A DNA stretch of 26,068 bases from Pseudomonadota bacterium (GCA_022600395.1 JAHZKM010000020.1:1-26068); one strand, 5' to 3'. Shown: positions 15,612 to 23,984, counted from the stretch's first letter. The notes: generated by a model from the sequence alone, not told the origin. Numbers and translations: made by a program.

Positions 15612-16808
15612 TTAGACCACTTGCCCCGCTGCCCAGCCAGATGACCAAGCCCATTGGAAGTTGTAGCCTCCGAGCCAGCCAGTGACATCGACGGTTTCAC
15701 CAATAAAATATAAGCCAGGCTGTTTGCTTGATTCTAGAGTCTTAGAAGAGAGCTCATCAGTTGCTACACCACCCGTACATACTTCCGCTGTTCGCAACCC
15801 TTCCGTACCACTAGGCACCAACATCCAATGATTTAGGCAGTGGCCGAAAGCTTTAAGATCATGCTGATTAATCTCACCTAAAGTCTCTTCTGCTAATGCT
15901 TTTGTGCTTAGCGTATTAGCTAGCCGCTCAGCCAAGCGTTTAGGGAAAAATTCACCCAAAATGGTTTTAAGCTCAGCCTTGCCTCGTGTTTGTTGTTTAT
16001 TCAATAAATACTTGCTTGCATCTACATCTGGCAATAAGTTAATCTCAATCGCATCACCCTCGTGCCAATAAGAGGATATTTGTAAGATAGCTGGCCCACT
16101 TAATCCCCGATGAGTAATTAGTAGTTGCTCTCTAAAACTAGCTTGATGACAACTCACAATAGCTTCGAGTGAAAGCCCAGAAAGGTCTTTAAAGTAGGTA
16201 TTAATATCGTGTTGATGAAATGTAAGCGGCACCAAAGCAGGCTTAAATTCAACCGACTTTAGCCCAAATTGTTTGGCGACTTGCAAGCCAAAATCACTCG
16301 CACCCATTTTCGGAATACTAGGCCCGCCTGTTGCTATTACGAGTGATTCAGTCTGAAAACTACCTTGATTAGTTTCCAAGGTATAGCTTACTTCAAATGT
16401 AATTTGACTGATTTCACATGCCAACTTTAACTCTGCCTGTGCACACTCATCTAACAACATGCTCAATACAGAGCCTGATTTTTGATCACAAAATAATTGC
16501 CCCAAAGTTTTTTCGTTCCAACTTAGTTGGGCAGACTCAAGTAGCGCTATAAAATCCCATTGTGTATAGCGTGATAGGGCGGATTTGCAAAAGTGAGGGT
16601 TGTTAGATAGGTAAGACTCTGGTTCAATATACAGGTTAGTAAAGTTGCATCGACCACCACCAGAAATAAGGATTTTCTTGCCAGCTTTGTTAGCTTTATC
16701 AAGAATAAGAACGCTGCGTTTGCGTTTTTGAGCTTCAATGGCACACATTAATCCTGCAGCGCCTGCGCCAACTATAATAACATCATATGTTTTTAAATTA
16801 GCTTCCAA
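15612..16808 (-). CDS. BaiN/YhiN (HI0933) family NAD(P)/FAD flavoprotein
   Basis: About 398-aa flavoprotein nearly collinear with E. coli YhiN (400 aa). It has the FAD motif VGAGAAGLMCA at the N-terminus, then GKKILISGGGRCNFTN, NPHFCKSALSRYTQWDF, LVIATGGPSIPKMGASDFG, THRGLSGPAILQISSYW, GTEGLRTAEVCTGGV and the C-terminal GLYFIGETVDVTGWLGGYNFQWAWSSG. The cellular substrate of the family is not well established. There is no ATG before residue 21 of this model. The frame is open to a TTG at 16838 (with an in-frame TGA just upstream); alignment with YhiN favours the TTG at 16808, about 10 nt after GGGAG. The 66-bp gap before DUF4395 holds no clear terminator. Confidence 0.9.
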   Translation of the reverse strand: MEANLKTYDVIIVGAGAAGLMCAIEAQKRKRSVLILDKANKAGKKILISGGGRCNFTNLYIEPESYLSNNPHFCKSALSRYTQWDFIALLESAQLSWNEKTLGQLFCDQKSGSVLSMLLDECAQAELKLACEISQITFEVSYTLETNQGSFQTESLVIATGGPSIPKMGASDFGLQVAKQFGLKSVEFKPALVPLTFHQHDINTYFKDLSGLSLEAIVSCHQASFREQLLITHRGLSGPAILQISSYWHEGDAIEINLLPDVDASKYLLNKQQTRGKAELKTILGEFFPKRLAERLANTLSTKALAEETLGEINQHDLKAFGHCLNHWMLVPSGTEGLRTAEVCTGGVATDELSSKTLESSKQPGLYFIGETVDVTGWLGGYNFQWAWSSGWAAGQVV

Positions 16809-16940
16809 AGGGGCAAAAACTCCCAAGTTGACTACCAATCAGATAGTCTTGTTGATCGGGTACGCTAGCAGTATTTAGCTCATGTGAATAGTTGTTGCAA
16901 ACCACAACAGTTATGTCAGCAATAATTACATAGTGTCTTA

Positions 16941-18185
16941 TCAAAGTAATGTTTTAATGGTGTTAACAATAGAGGGTTCATCCCATTCTAGCGCACCACG
17001 ATAGGTATAACGAATAATACCATTTTGATCTAATAGAAAGTTAGATGGATAAGCATACACACCCCAATCTTGAACTGCCTGACCAGAGTCATCTAACAAG
17101 ATAGGTAGATCAAATTTGATGCGTTTTTTAAATTCATTAATCTCGCTTGCTGATTCACCGACATTGACAGTAATAATTTTAAAATTTTGTGTTTTTAACT
17201 GCTCACCTAACCTAACCAAAGAAGGAATTTCTTTGATACAAGGCTTACACCAACTTGCCCAAAAATTAAGCAAAACAACTTGACCTTTGTAATCATTTAA
17301 TTTGATTTGTTGACCTTGAATATTTTTGAGTTGCAGTGCCATTTGTCTTTTGCCTTTATAAGGCTTAAGTATTGGCTCGCTAAAAGCGCTATTGTTTTTA
17401 GTAGCTGTGTCCTTTGCAAGTGTTATAGGAGACATAGATTTAACGCTAGAAAGCAAACTGGTTGCTTGAAGGTAAGTATTGCTCAAATCGGCTTTAGCTT
17501 TCAAATCTGTTTGCGTTAAATCTTCCTCATTACGCATATGGAAGCCGCCACTAACATCCTTTAAGCGGTGAACAAATACTGAGCTACCTCCTAATTTTAG
17601 GATTTTTACAATCTCTTCTGCCCGAAAATACTTAGTACTATACTGTGGCAAAATCATATAAACAGGAAGATTGCTTGCCTTAGCTACTGCCACATAATCA
17701 GCTTTGGCTCCGAGCAAAGGCTTACCTTTAATAAGATGTGGTGAATGAAAAATATGACCTTTTAAATAACGACTATCAGGATTTTTTAACTGCCATTGAT
17801 GCGCTGCTTTTAAGGCGAGCTGCGCCCCTCTACCTGAGGTGATAAAAAACAACTGCTTAAAACCTTTACTTTGAGTTAGGCTAATAAGTTCAACTAAATC
17901 ATCAATGCTAAATTTATCAATACTACTACGGTGCTTAGCCACCATATAACTAGTATGCAAATCAAGTGCCCAGACATCAGACCCTTCAAAAGCTAATTGT
18001 TGAGCAGTAGAGATATGGCCTTTTCCAAAACCACGTTCTGATGGTAAGTAAAGATACAAAGTATTGCCATCAGCATTAAAAGTATCAGCAACAATAGTTT
18101 CGCCAGAACTGAGCGTCAATTCAATTTTATCATCAGCTGTAACAAATGATGATAGCAACATAAAGAGAGTAAAAATCCATTTCAT
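16941..18185 (-). CDS. exported fusion of an alpha/beta-hydrolase-like domain and a TlpA-type thioredoxin
   Basis: 414 aa in three parts. Residues 1-18 are a signal peptide (KWIFTLFMLLSSFVTA), so the protein is periplasmic. Residues about 19-220 look like an alpha/beta-hydrolase core (LYLYLPSERGFGKG, VWALDLH, FFITSGRGAQLAL, HIFHSPHLIKGKPLLG, LPVYMILPQ). The nucleophile elbow, normally GxSxG, reads TSGRG, apparently with Gly in place of Ser. After a low-complexity linker (about 225-280), residues 285-414 form a TlpA/ResA-like thioredoxin with the active site FWASWCKPCIKEIP (Cys313 and Cys316) and the cis-proline in YAYPSNFLLD. It probably reduces or exchanges thiols or persulfides, with a non-catalytic binding or scaffold N-domain. 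The start overlaps the preceding stop (ATGA). Confidence 0.85.
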   Translation of the reverse strand: MKWIFTLFMLLSSFVTADDKIELTLSSGETIVADTFNADGNTLYLYLPSERGFGKGHISTAQQLAFEGSDVWALDLHTSYMVAKHRSSIDKFSIDDLVELISLTQSKGFKQLFFITSGRGAQLALKAAHQWQLKNPDSRYLKGHIFHSPHLIKGKPLLGAKADYVAVAKASNLPVYMILPQYSTKYFRAEEIVKILKLGGSSVFVHRLKDVSGGFHMRNEEDLTQTDLKAKADLSNTYLQATSLLSSVKSMSPITLAKDTATKNNSAFSEPILKPYKGKRQMALQLKNIQGQQIKLNDYKGQVVLLNFWASWCKPCIKEIPSLVRLGEQLKTQNFKIITVNVGESASEINEFKKRIKFDLPILLDDSGQAVQDWGVYAYPSNFLLDQNGIIRYTYRGALEWDEPSIVNTIKTLL

Positions 18186-18433
18186 TGGTGGTTGTATAGC
18201 TCCAAAATATAATACAAAATCATGCCTTCAGATGAACGAGACGGGCCAAGGACTTTAGCAGCATACAGATTATTCTTAGGATCTGATTGTTTAATTGCTT
18301 GCTCAATATTCTCAACAATTTCTACATTATTAGCAGGTACTCTCTCACGCTTCACCCGAGGAATACGCACAACTGCATACTGCTCAGTAACAACTTTAAT
18401 GCTTGGATGTGGATCTAGCGAATAGCCTTTCAT
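18182..18433 (-). CDS. 83-aa unknown protein in the persulfide dioxygenase operon
   Basis: The frame is open up to 18463, but the ATG at 18433 overlaps the dioxygenase stop as ATGA and gives an 83-aa protein beginning [15 protein letters not shown]. It has no signal peptide, membrane segment or cysteine. It is basic in the first half (RIPRVKRERVP) and ends with a likely beta strand (GMILYYILELYNHQ). I do not recognise the family. Overlaps of 4 bp on both sides place it firmly inside the unit yciI - dioxygenase - this gene - hydrolase/TlpA fusion, which argues for it being real and for a shared role. Confidence 0.75.
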   Translation of the reverse strand: MKGYSLDPHPSIKVVTEQYAVVRIPRVKRERVPANNVEIVENIEQAIKQSDPKNNLYAAKVLGPSRSSEGMILYYILELYNHQ

Positions 18434-19140
18434 AATTTTTGAGTCACAATTTTCGAGCCACACACTTGATTAGCAGGTACAGCAACATGAATTTTAGCAG
18501 GGAGTGATAGCTCCATCGCATTAACCCGACGAACGAATTCCGCCTGATTAACACTGTTGCCAATCATTTCATTAAAAACTTTTTCTTCCCAAATAGAGCT
18601 AACCGTCCGCCCCCCATAATCATGCGCTGGATAAACCAAGGTAGAGTCAGGCAGGCTAAACAAATATTGAATAGAGCTAAAAAGCTTCTCAGGCGAACCT
18701 CCTTGAAAATCACAACGACCACAACTTCGAATTAACAATGCGTCACCTGTAAATACTTTGTCGTCAATCACGTACGACATACAACCATCCGTATGCCCAG
18801 GTGTCGACATTGCTTTAATTTGATATTGACCAAATTTTAAATGCTCGCCATCTTTAATTAAAATATCCGCACAAGCAACAGGATTAGTATCGCCCAGTAC
18901 AATTTTCGCCTGACTAAAATGCTCTTTTAAAGGGCATGAGCTGGTGATATGATCTGCATGAATATGGGTTTCAATAATGTATTTAAGGTTTAATCCAAGC
19001 TCTTCAATGAGGCCAATATCTCGTTGTTTAGTTTCACTAACAGCGTCGATAATCACCGCTTCTTTGGTTTGGGCATCAGCCAACAAATAAGTATAGGTTG
19101 AGCTTTCTTTTTCAAATAAAGGTCTAAAAATTAAACTCAT
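18430..19140 (-). CDS. ETHE1-type persulfide dioxygenase (metallo-beta-lactamase fold)
   Basis: Oxidises glutathione persulfide to sulfite and glutathione with O2, using a single non-heme iron. The 236-aa chain has [10 protein letters not shown] (His59, His61, Asp63, His64), [12 protein letters not shown] (His115), [19 protein letters not shown] (Asp133) and YPAHDYGG (His173). By comparison with human ETHE1, His59, His115 and Asp133 are the iron ligands, and Arg142 matches the glutathione-contacting Arg. The C-terminal AVPANQVCG copies the human AVPANMRCG. The human GRTDF appears here as GRCDF (Cys143). No rhodanese domain is fused. There is no export signal, so it acts in the cytoplasm. Its ATG overlaps the yciI stop and its stop overlaps the next ATG. 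Confidence 0.93.
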   Translation of the reverse strand: MSLIFRPLFEKESSTYTYLLADAQTKEAVIIDAVSETKQRDIGLIEELGLNLKYIIETHIHADHITSSCPLKEHFSQAKIVLGDTNPVACADILIKDGEHLKFGQYQIKAMSTPGHTDGCMSYVIDDKVFTGDALLIRSCGRCDFQGGSPEKLFSSIQYLFSLPDSTLVYPAHDYGGRTVSSIWEEKVFNEMIGNSVNQAEFVRRVNAMELSLPAKIHVAVPANQVCGSKIVTQKL

Positions 19141-19436
19141 GGCAAGACCTTTTTAAAAGGCTTAACCACAACACTCGCATAAGCACCAGATTTCATATAA
19201 GGATCGGCATCTGCCCATGCCTGAGCATCTGCCAAACATTCAAATTCTGCTACCACCAGTGAACCGGTAAAGCCTGCCTCTCCTGGATCAACATTATCGA
19301 TTGCTGGATGAGGGCCTGCTAGAATTAACCGGCCCTCACTTTGTAATGCTTTAAGTCGTTCAATATGCGCTGGACGCACTGATAGTCTTTTATCTAATGA
19401 ATTATCCACATCTTGGGAAATAACAGCATATAGCAT
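19137..19436 (-). CDS. yciI: YciI family protein
   Basis: 99-aa ferredoxin-like dimeric alpha/beta-barrel protein, very similar to E. coli YciI throughout: [61 protein letters not shown] and VKPFKK. The His/Asp pair proposed as an active site in the family lies in the PAH and WADADP segments, but the reaction is not known. A good AAGGAGAG Shine-Dalgarno precedes the ATG at 19436. It starts 11 bp after dapB and its stop overlaps the dioxygenase start (ATGA), linking a housekeeping lysine gene to the sulfur unit. Confidence 0.93.
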   Translation of the reverse strand: MLYAVISQDVDNSLDKRLSVRPAHIERLKALQSEGRLILAGPHPAIDNVDPGEAGFTGSLVVAEFECLADAQAWADADPYMKSGAYASVVVKPFKKVLP

Positions 19437-19447
19437 GGGAACTCTCC

Positions 19448-20191
<744 letters not shown>

Positions 20192-20212
20192 TCAAAGTTT
20201 AATTTGGTTTAG

Positions 20213-21040
20213 CTATTCAGGTCTTGATCTTAAATATACAGGATATTTGTACTTGCCTTTTTTAGTGAAACCGTAATATTTGAAGGTAATTTTACTACCA
20301 ATAGCCGGTGGATTAGCTCTGTCTTTATCTTTAAAGCCGGAGCCAATTTTTAATTGTTTGCCATCTTGAGTTTGGCAAAGAACGGAACCCATCTTTCCAA
20401 GGTATTTGCCTGCTCCCGGTAGAATTTCTGATACTCTACACTCGGTGTCAAAATATTGCTTAACTTTAAGAGCAGAAGACAGTCTTCCAGTTTCATACAA
20501 AGTTTTAGGGTTTCGAACCACAACACCTTCGCCTTTACCGCTCACTACTTGTTGCAAAAAATCTTGTAAATGCTGCTGACTTTTAACAACCGTTTGTTTA
20601 AGAATTTTTAGATGGGCAATAGGGTTTTCAGACAAATAAGTCTTGAGAACAGCTAGTCTTTCTGGCAAGCCACCTGTTTGATTTGGTACTTCAAAAATAT
20701 GATGCGTTATATCTTTCCAACGATCATCAGAGTTTTTGGAACGAACAATTGAACTAATATTTTCAAAATCATCACGTTTTGTCCAAAGCTCGCCGTCAAT
20801 TGCAAAAGTTGGATAATTTTCAATAAACCATTTTGGAGGATTAAGCTTATTGCCACCTCGAGTGAGTAGCTCTTGACCATTCCAAAAACCACGAATGCCG
20901 TCTAATTTTTCACTCATTGCCCAGCCGACTATATCTTTAGAGTCATCATAAGTCTTAAGTAGGAATAAATCAGGCTTGGCAAATGCTGATTGAACTAAAA
21001 ACAGGCAAAGCAAAATACATTGAATGCCCGCTTTAAACAT
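20213..21040 (-). CDS. exported ATP-dependent DNA ligase, LigE type
   Basis: Small nucleotidyltransferase (275 aa) with a signal peptide (residues 1-21, ending QSAFA) and the minimal two-domain ATP ligase architecture. Motif I is SEKLDGIRGFW, with the adenylated Lys45; motif III is IDGELW, motif IV GEGVVVRNP and motif V LKVKQYFD. The C-terminal OB domain (GKYLGKMGSVLCQT to the end) is a minimal one without further domains. Bacterial LigE proteins are periplasmic and have been linked to DNA uptake and extracellular DNA in Neisseria and Haemophilus; replication ligase activity is done by the NAD-dependent LigA elsewhere. It starts 3 bp after kdsA, so it is co-translated with a housekeeping LPS gene. 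Confidence 0.92.
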   Translation of the reverse strand: MFKAGIQCILLCLFLVQSAFAKPDLFLLKTYDDSKDIVGWAMSEKLDGIRGFWNGQELLTRGGNKLNPPKWFIENYPTFAIDGELWTKRDDFENISSIVRSKNSDDRWKDITHHIFEVPNQTGGLPERLAVLKTYLSENPIAHLKILKQTVVKSQQHLQDFLQQVVSGKGEGVVVRNPKTLYETGRLSSALKVKQYFDTECRVSEILPGAGKYLGKMGSVLCQTQDGKQLKIGSGFKDKDRANPPAIGSKITFKYYGFTKKGKYKYPVYLRSRPE

Positions 21041-21043
21041 AAA

Positions 21044-21880
21044 TTATGACAGCTCGTTTTCTAAAAATCCGTTTTGCTTGGTAATATGGTCAATATCTTG
21101 TAAGGTTTTGAGCATATCCGCCATTTTATCAATTGGAATCATATTTGGACCATCACTTAAAGCATTTTCAGGATCTGGATGAGTTTCCATAAAAAACCCT
21201 GATACACCCACCGCAGCAGCAGCTCTTGCTAAAACAGGCACCATTTCTCTTTGTCCGCCCGAAGTTAGACCATTGCCACCTGGTTGCTGCACTGAATGTG
21301 TTGCATCAAACACTACTGGCTGGCCAGTTGAACGCATAGTGGAAAGTCCACGCATATCTGACACCAAAGTATTGTAGCCAAATGAAGTACCCCGATCACA
21401 AATCGTAATTTGTTGATTGCCTACTTCAAAAGCCTTATCCACTACATTTTGCATATCCCACGGCGCTTGAAATTGGCCTTTTTTAATATTTACAGGAATT
21501 CCTTGTTTGCATACATTTTGAATAAAATTAGTTTGACGCACTAAAAAAGCTGGAGTTTGCATCATATCAACCACGCTAGCCACCTCATCAAGTGGCGTAT
21601 CTTCGTGCACATCGGTCAGTACTGGCACACCAATCTCGTCTTTTACTTTTTGCAAAATGCGCAAGCCCTCTTCGACCCCAAGCCCTCTAAAACTACCTGT
21701 GCTAGAACGATTAGCCTTATCATATGAAGATTTGTAAATGAAATTAATACCCAGTTCTTCGGTCACTTTTCTAAGTGTTTCAGCACTTTTCATCGCCAAA
21801 GACTCAGATTCAATGACACAAGGACCTGAGATGAGAAAAAATGGCTGGTCAATGCCAATCTCAAAATCTAGTAATTTCAT
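21044..21880 (-). CDS. kdsA: 3-deoxy-8-phosphooctulonate synthase (Kdo-8-P synthase)
   Basis: Condenses phosphoenolpyruvate with arabinose-5-phosphate to Kdo-8-phosphate, the committed step to the Kdo of LPS. The 278-aa length is normal. Landmarks: ISGPCVIES near the N-terminus, [46 protein letters not shown], and [12 protein letters not shown]. kdsA often sits near pyrG and eno; here it is divergent from trpC. The 68-bp intergenic region must hold promoters for both. On the minus strand a TATAAT lies at 21919-21914. It is the first gene of the long run that ends with the TlpA fusion. Confidence 0.97.
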   Translation of the reverse strand: MKLLDFEIGIDQPFFLISGPCVIESESLAMKSAETLRKVTEELGINFIYKSSYDKANRSSTGSFRGLGVEEGLRILQKVKDEIGVPVLTDVHEDTPLDEVASVVDMMQTPAFLVRQTNFIQNVCKQGIPVNIKKGQFQAPWDMQNVVDKAFEVGNQQITICDRGTSFGYNTLVSDMRGLSTMRSTGQPVVFDATHSVQQPGGNGLTSGGQREMVPVLARAAAAVGVSGFFMETHPDPENALSDGPNMIPIDKMADMLKTLQDIDHITKQNGFLENELS

Positions 21881-21913
21881 AATATCTCACTGGGTTAATA
21901 ATTGATAAGGTTA

Positions 21914-21919
21914 ATTATA
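21914..21919 (-). promoter_or_regulatory. possible -10 element for the kdsA operon
   Basis: A perfect TATAAT on the minus strand, 34 bp before the kdsA ATG, inside the divergent kdsA/trpC region. No good -35 hexamer lies at 16-18 bp (GTATTT at 18 bp), so the assignment is tentative. Confidence 0.3.
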
Positions 21920-21948
21920 AGCCAAACAATTCATTAAAATACTAATTC

Positions 21949-22746
21949 ATGACAAATACACCCGACATCCTTAAAAAAATTATTGCTCGAAAAGAGCAAG
22001 AAGTTAAAGAAGCCATTAAGCTAATTCCATACGACAAAATGATGGAAACTGCCTATGAAGATCGCACCACACGTGATTTTTATCAAGCCTTAAAAGATAA
22101 GGCGGATTTAAAGCAAAACGCTATTATTGCTGAAATTAAAAAAGCTTCCCCGTCAAAAGGAGTTTTGCGCGAAGATTTTAATCCGATTGAGATTGCCAAG
22201 AGTTATGCTCAGCACGGCGCTGCCTGCTTGTCGGTATTAACCGACAAAGATTTCTTTCAAGGCGATGACAAATACGTGGCTGACGTTAGATCTGTTGTCA
22301 CCTTGCCAGTTCTTCGCAAAGAATTCATTATTGAACCTTATCAAGTATTTCAATCACGCGTTTTAGGTGCAGACTGCATCTTGCTGATTGCTGCCTGCTT
22401 GGAAGATCAGCGCATGGAGGATTTATCCATGTTGGCGATTTCTTGTCATATGGATGTTTTGATTGAGGTACACAACTTAGAAGAACTTAAACGCGTACAA
22501 CAACTTCGCCTACCGATGGTTGGTATTAATAACCGCAACTTACGGACATTTGACGTTACCCTCCAAACTACAATTGATTTACTAGATACGATTGATGATG
22601 ATACGCTGGTAATTACTGAGAGTGGAATTCTTGGAGCTCAAGATGTCAAACTCATGAAAGAACACAACATTCATTCCTTTTTAGTGGGCGAGGCATTTAT
22701 GCGTCAAGACAATCCTGGCCAAGCACTAGAAGAGATTTTCGCCTAA
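21949..22746 (+). CDS. trpC: indole-3-glycerol-phosphate synthase
   Basis: TIM-barrel enzyme that closes CdRP to indole-3-glycerol phosphate in tryptophan synthesis. Landmarks along 265 aa are AEIKKASPSKGVLREDFNP (catalytic lysine on strand 1), SVLTDKDFFQGD, PVLRKEFIIEPYQVFQSRVLGAD, MVGINNRNLRTFDV and VITESGI. It is monofunctional: the TrpF domain fused to TrpC in E. coli is absent. trpD and trpG are not in the window. No clear Shine-Dalgarno precedes the ATG. An OsmC-type gene follows 16 bp downstream and is likely co-transcribed. Confidence 0.96.
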   Translation: MTNTPDILKKIIARKEQEVKEAIKLIPYDKMMETAYEDRTTRDFYQALKDKADLKQNAIIAEIKKASPSKGVLREDFNPIEIAKSYAQHGAACLSVLTDKDFFQGDDKYVADVRSVVTLPVLRKEFIIEPYQVFQSRVLGADCILLIAACLEDQRMEDLSMLAISCHMDVLIEVHNLEELKRVQQLRLPMVGINNRNLRTFDVTLQTTIDLLDTIDDDTLVITESGILGAQDVKLMKEHNIHSFLVGEAFMRQDNPGQALEEIFA

Positions 22747-22762
22747 TACAAGGATACTAACA

Positions 22763-23176
22763 ATGAAGACAATAGTTAGATGGATTGATGGCATGATGAT
22801 GGTAGGCGAGTCTGCTAGTGGACATGCGCTTATCATGGATGGGCCAGAAGATTTAGGCGGCAAAAACTTAGGCGTTCGACCAATGGAAATGCTACTACTA
22901 GGCATGGGAGGTTGTACCACAGTCGATGTCATCTCAACACTTAAAAAAATGCGTGAAGCGGTGAGCGACTGTCGGGTTGAAATTTCAGCTGAACGAGCTG
23001 ACGAGCACCCTAAAGTTTTTACTAAAATCCACTTACATTTTGTTATCAAAGGCGACAATCTTAACGAGAAGAAGGTCGCAAAAGCCGTTAGCTTGTCAGC
23101 AGATAAGTACTGCTCGGCTTCCATTATGCTTGGAAAAATGGCCACAATAACTCACGACTTCACTACCCATGACTAA
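22763..23176 (+). CDS. OsmC/YhfA-family thiol protein
   Basis: 137-aa member of the OsmC/Ohr superfamily, nearer to the YhfA branch. The two conserved active-site cysteines are Cys51 (MGGCTTVDV) and Cys117 (KYCSASIML). These proteins reduce organic peroxides through a Cys-Cys pair, but YhfA-type substrates are not established. The RxxE-type partner of the Ohr subfamily is not obvious. It follows trpC by 16 bp with an AAGGA Shine-Dalgarno, and its end overlaps the next gene by 8 bp (ATGACTAA). It adds another thiol-based enzyme to a window already rich in them. Confidence 0.88.
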   Translation: MKTIVRWIDGMMMVGESASGHALIMDGPEDLGGKNLGVRPMEMLLLGMGGCTTVDVISTLKKMREAVSDCRVEISAERADEHPKVFTKIHLHFVIKGDNLNEKKVAKAVSLSADKYCSASIMLGKMATITHDFTTHD

Positions 23177-23390
23177 CCTCTGGGGTTGGCTTGGAACGCT
23201 AACCGGAATCATTGGCGGTCTATTAGTCGCACTTAATTTTGAATATTCTAAATTTGGCTATATTTTTTTTATGATTTCGGCTATCAGTTGGCTGGTTCAA
23301 GGTGCAAAAAATAACGATAAATCTTTAGTATTGCTTAACACGGTTTTTGTTTGTGTTAATACATTGGGTCTTTACCGTTGGTTTTCATAA
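23169..23390 (+). CDS. small integral membrane protein
   Basis: 73 aa, almost entirely hydrophobic, with three likely membrane segments: about 4-22 (LWGWLGTLTGIIGGLLVAL), 28-44 (FGYIFFMISAISWLVQG) and 52-71 (SLVLLNTVFVCVNTLGLYRW). The pattern GxxGxxxGxxL ... SWLVQGA ... LNxVFxxxNxxGLYRW resembles half-size transporter-like proteins (PnuC or SemiSWEET style) and small conserved proteins often called hypothetical; I cannot name a substrate. It overlaps the OsmC-type gene by 8 bp, which supports its start and suggests coupling. Confidence 0.75.
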   Translation: MTNLWGWLGTLTGIIGGLLVALNFEYSKFGYIFFMISAISWLVQGAKNNDKSLVLLNTVFVCVNTLGLYRWFS

Positions 23391-23803
23391 AAACATACAT
23401 TTTTCGATTTGTCTTATTTTTGACACTCAGCACCTTTGCTTTTGCCGAAGACACTCAAGAAAAATCTCACAATCTTATTAATAATATCCAATCCATTAAC
23501 TACGATATTTTAGACCTAGAGGTTAGCTATCAACTTGACGAAAGCGGTGTCGATTTTTATAACGAAGTAGCAGATATTAATAACGAGCTACTTTATCATG
23601 AATATCAACTAGGCACTCCAACAGATGACAATAGCAATTGGAATGAATCTGAAAAAATGATTTTGGATGCAAAAATAAAACTCCAAGCCTTGCAAGAAAA
23701 AATTAAACTTGAGGGCGATTGGGGACAGCTACGCTTCCGAGTTATTGATTTTAAAGGTGAAGAACCTGGACAGGTAAAACTCAGATATAACTACGGTTTT
23801 TAA
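23378..23803 (+). CDS. exported protein of unknown function, TTG start
   Basis: 141 aa with a signal peptide (IFRFVLFLTLSTFAFA, cleavage before EDTQEK at about residue 24). The mature part is acidic, largely helical and Asn-rich (NNIQSINYDILDLEVSYQL, DINNELLYHEYQL), with a final beta-like stretch RVIDFKGEEPGQVKLRYNYGF. It has no cysteine in the mature part. The only suitable start is a TTG at 23378 inside the end of the previous gene (13-bp overlap), since the first internal ATG is far past the signal peptide. No family recognised. It is the last gene before tRNA-Ser. Confidence 0.65.
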   Translation: MVFIKTYIFRFVLFLTLSTFAFAEDTQEKSHNLINNIQSINYDILDLEVSYQLDESGVDFYNEVADINNELLYHEYQLGTPTDDNSNWNESEKMILDAKIKLQALQEKIKLEGDWGQLRFRVIDFKGEEPGQVKLRYNYGF

Positions 23804-23828
23804 AACCATCTCCTTAAAAAATTTAGCG

Positions 23829-23834
23829 TATAAT
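23829..23834 (+). promoter_or_regulatory. -10 element of tRNA-Ser
   Basis: TATAAT 12 bp before the first base of tRNA-Ser, suitable for a transcript starting a few bases upstream of the mature 5' end. The -35 region (about 23806-23811) does not match consensus well. It lies 25 bp beyond the stop of the 141-aa exported protein. Confidence 0.55.
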
Positions 23835-23846
23835 ATTTTTTTTCAT

Positions 23847-23938
23847 GGAGAGTTGGCCGAGTGGCTGAAGGCGCGCCCCTGCTAAGGGTGTATAGGGTTT
23901 ATCCCCTATCGAGGGTTCAAATCCCTCACTCTCCGCCA
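23847..23938 (+). tRNA. tRNA-Ser, anticodon GCU (codons AGC/AGU)
   Basis: Class II tRNA with a long variable arm. The acceptor arms GGAGAGT (23847-23853) and ACTCTCC (23928-23934) pair fully; the discriminator is G and CCA is encoded (23936-23938). The D arm is GGCCGAGTGGCTGAAGGC. The anticodon stem CGCCC/GGGTG encloses CTGCTAA with anticodon GCT at 23881-23883. The variable arm TATAGGG...CCCCTAT and the T arm GAGGGTTCAAATCCCTC complete it. Sequence is close to E. coli serV. Confidence 0.98.
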
Positions 23939-23984
23939 TATTATTACGTCTTTTCTCATTCTGACGTTAAACGACCCAATCGCC

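Noticed and set aside
16809..16940. Hairpin GTTGT...ACAAC (16891-16908) after the TlpA fusion gene as a terminator
   Set aside because: Only a 5-bp stem with an 8-nt loop and no T-run on the minus strand, so termination is not supported.
22726..23145. Minus-strand open frame of 139 codons opposite the OsmC-type gene
   Set aside because: The plus-strand OsmC frame has both family cysteines and operon spacing; this is its antisense shadow.
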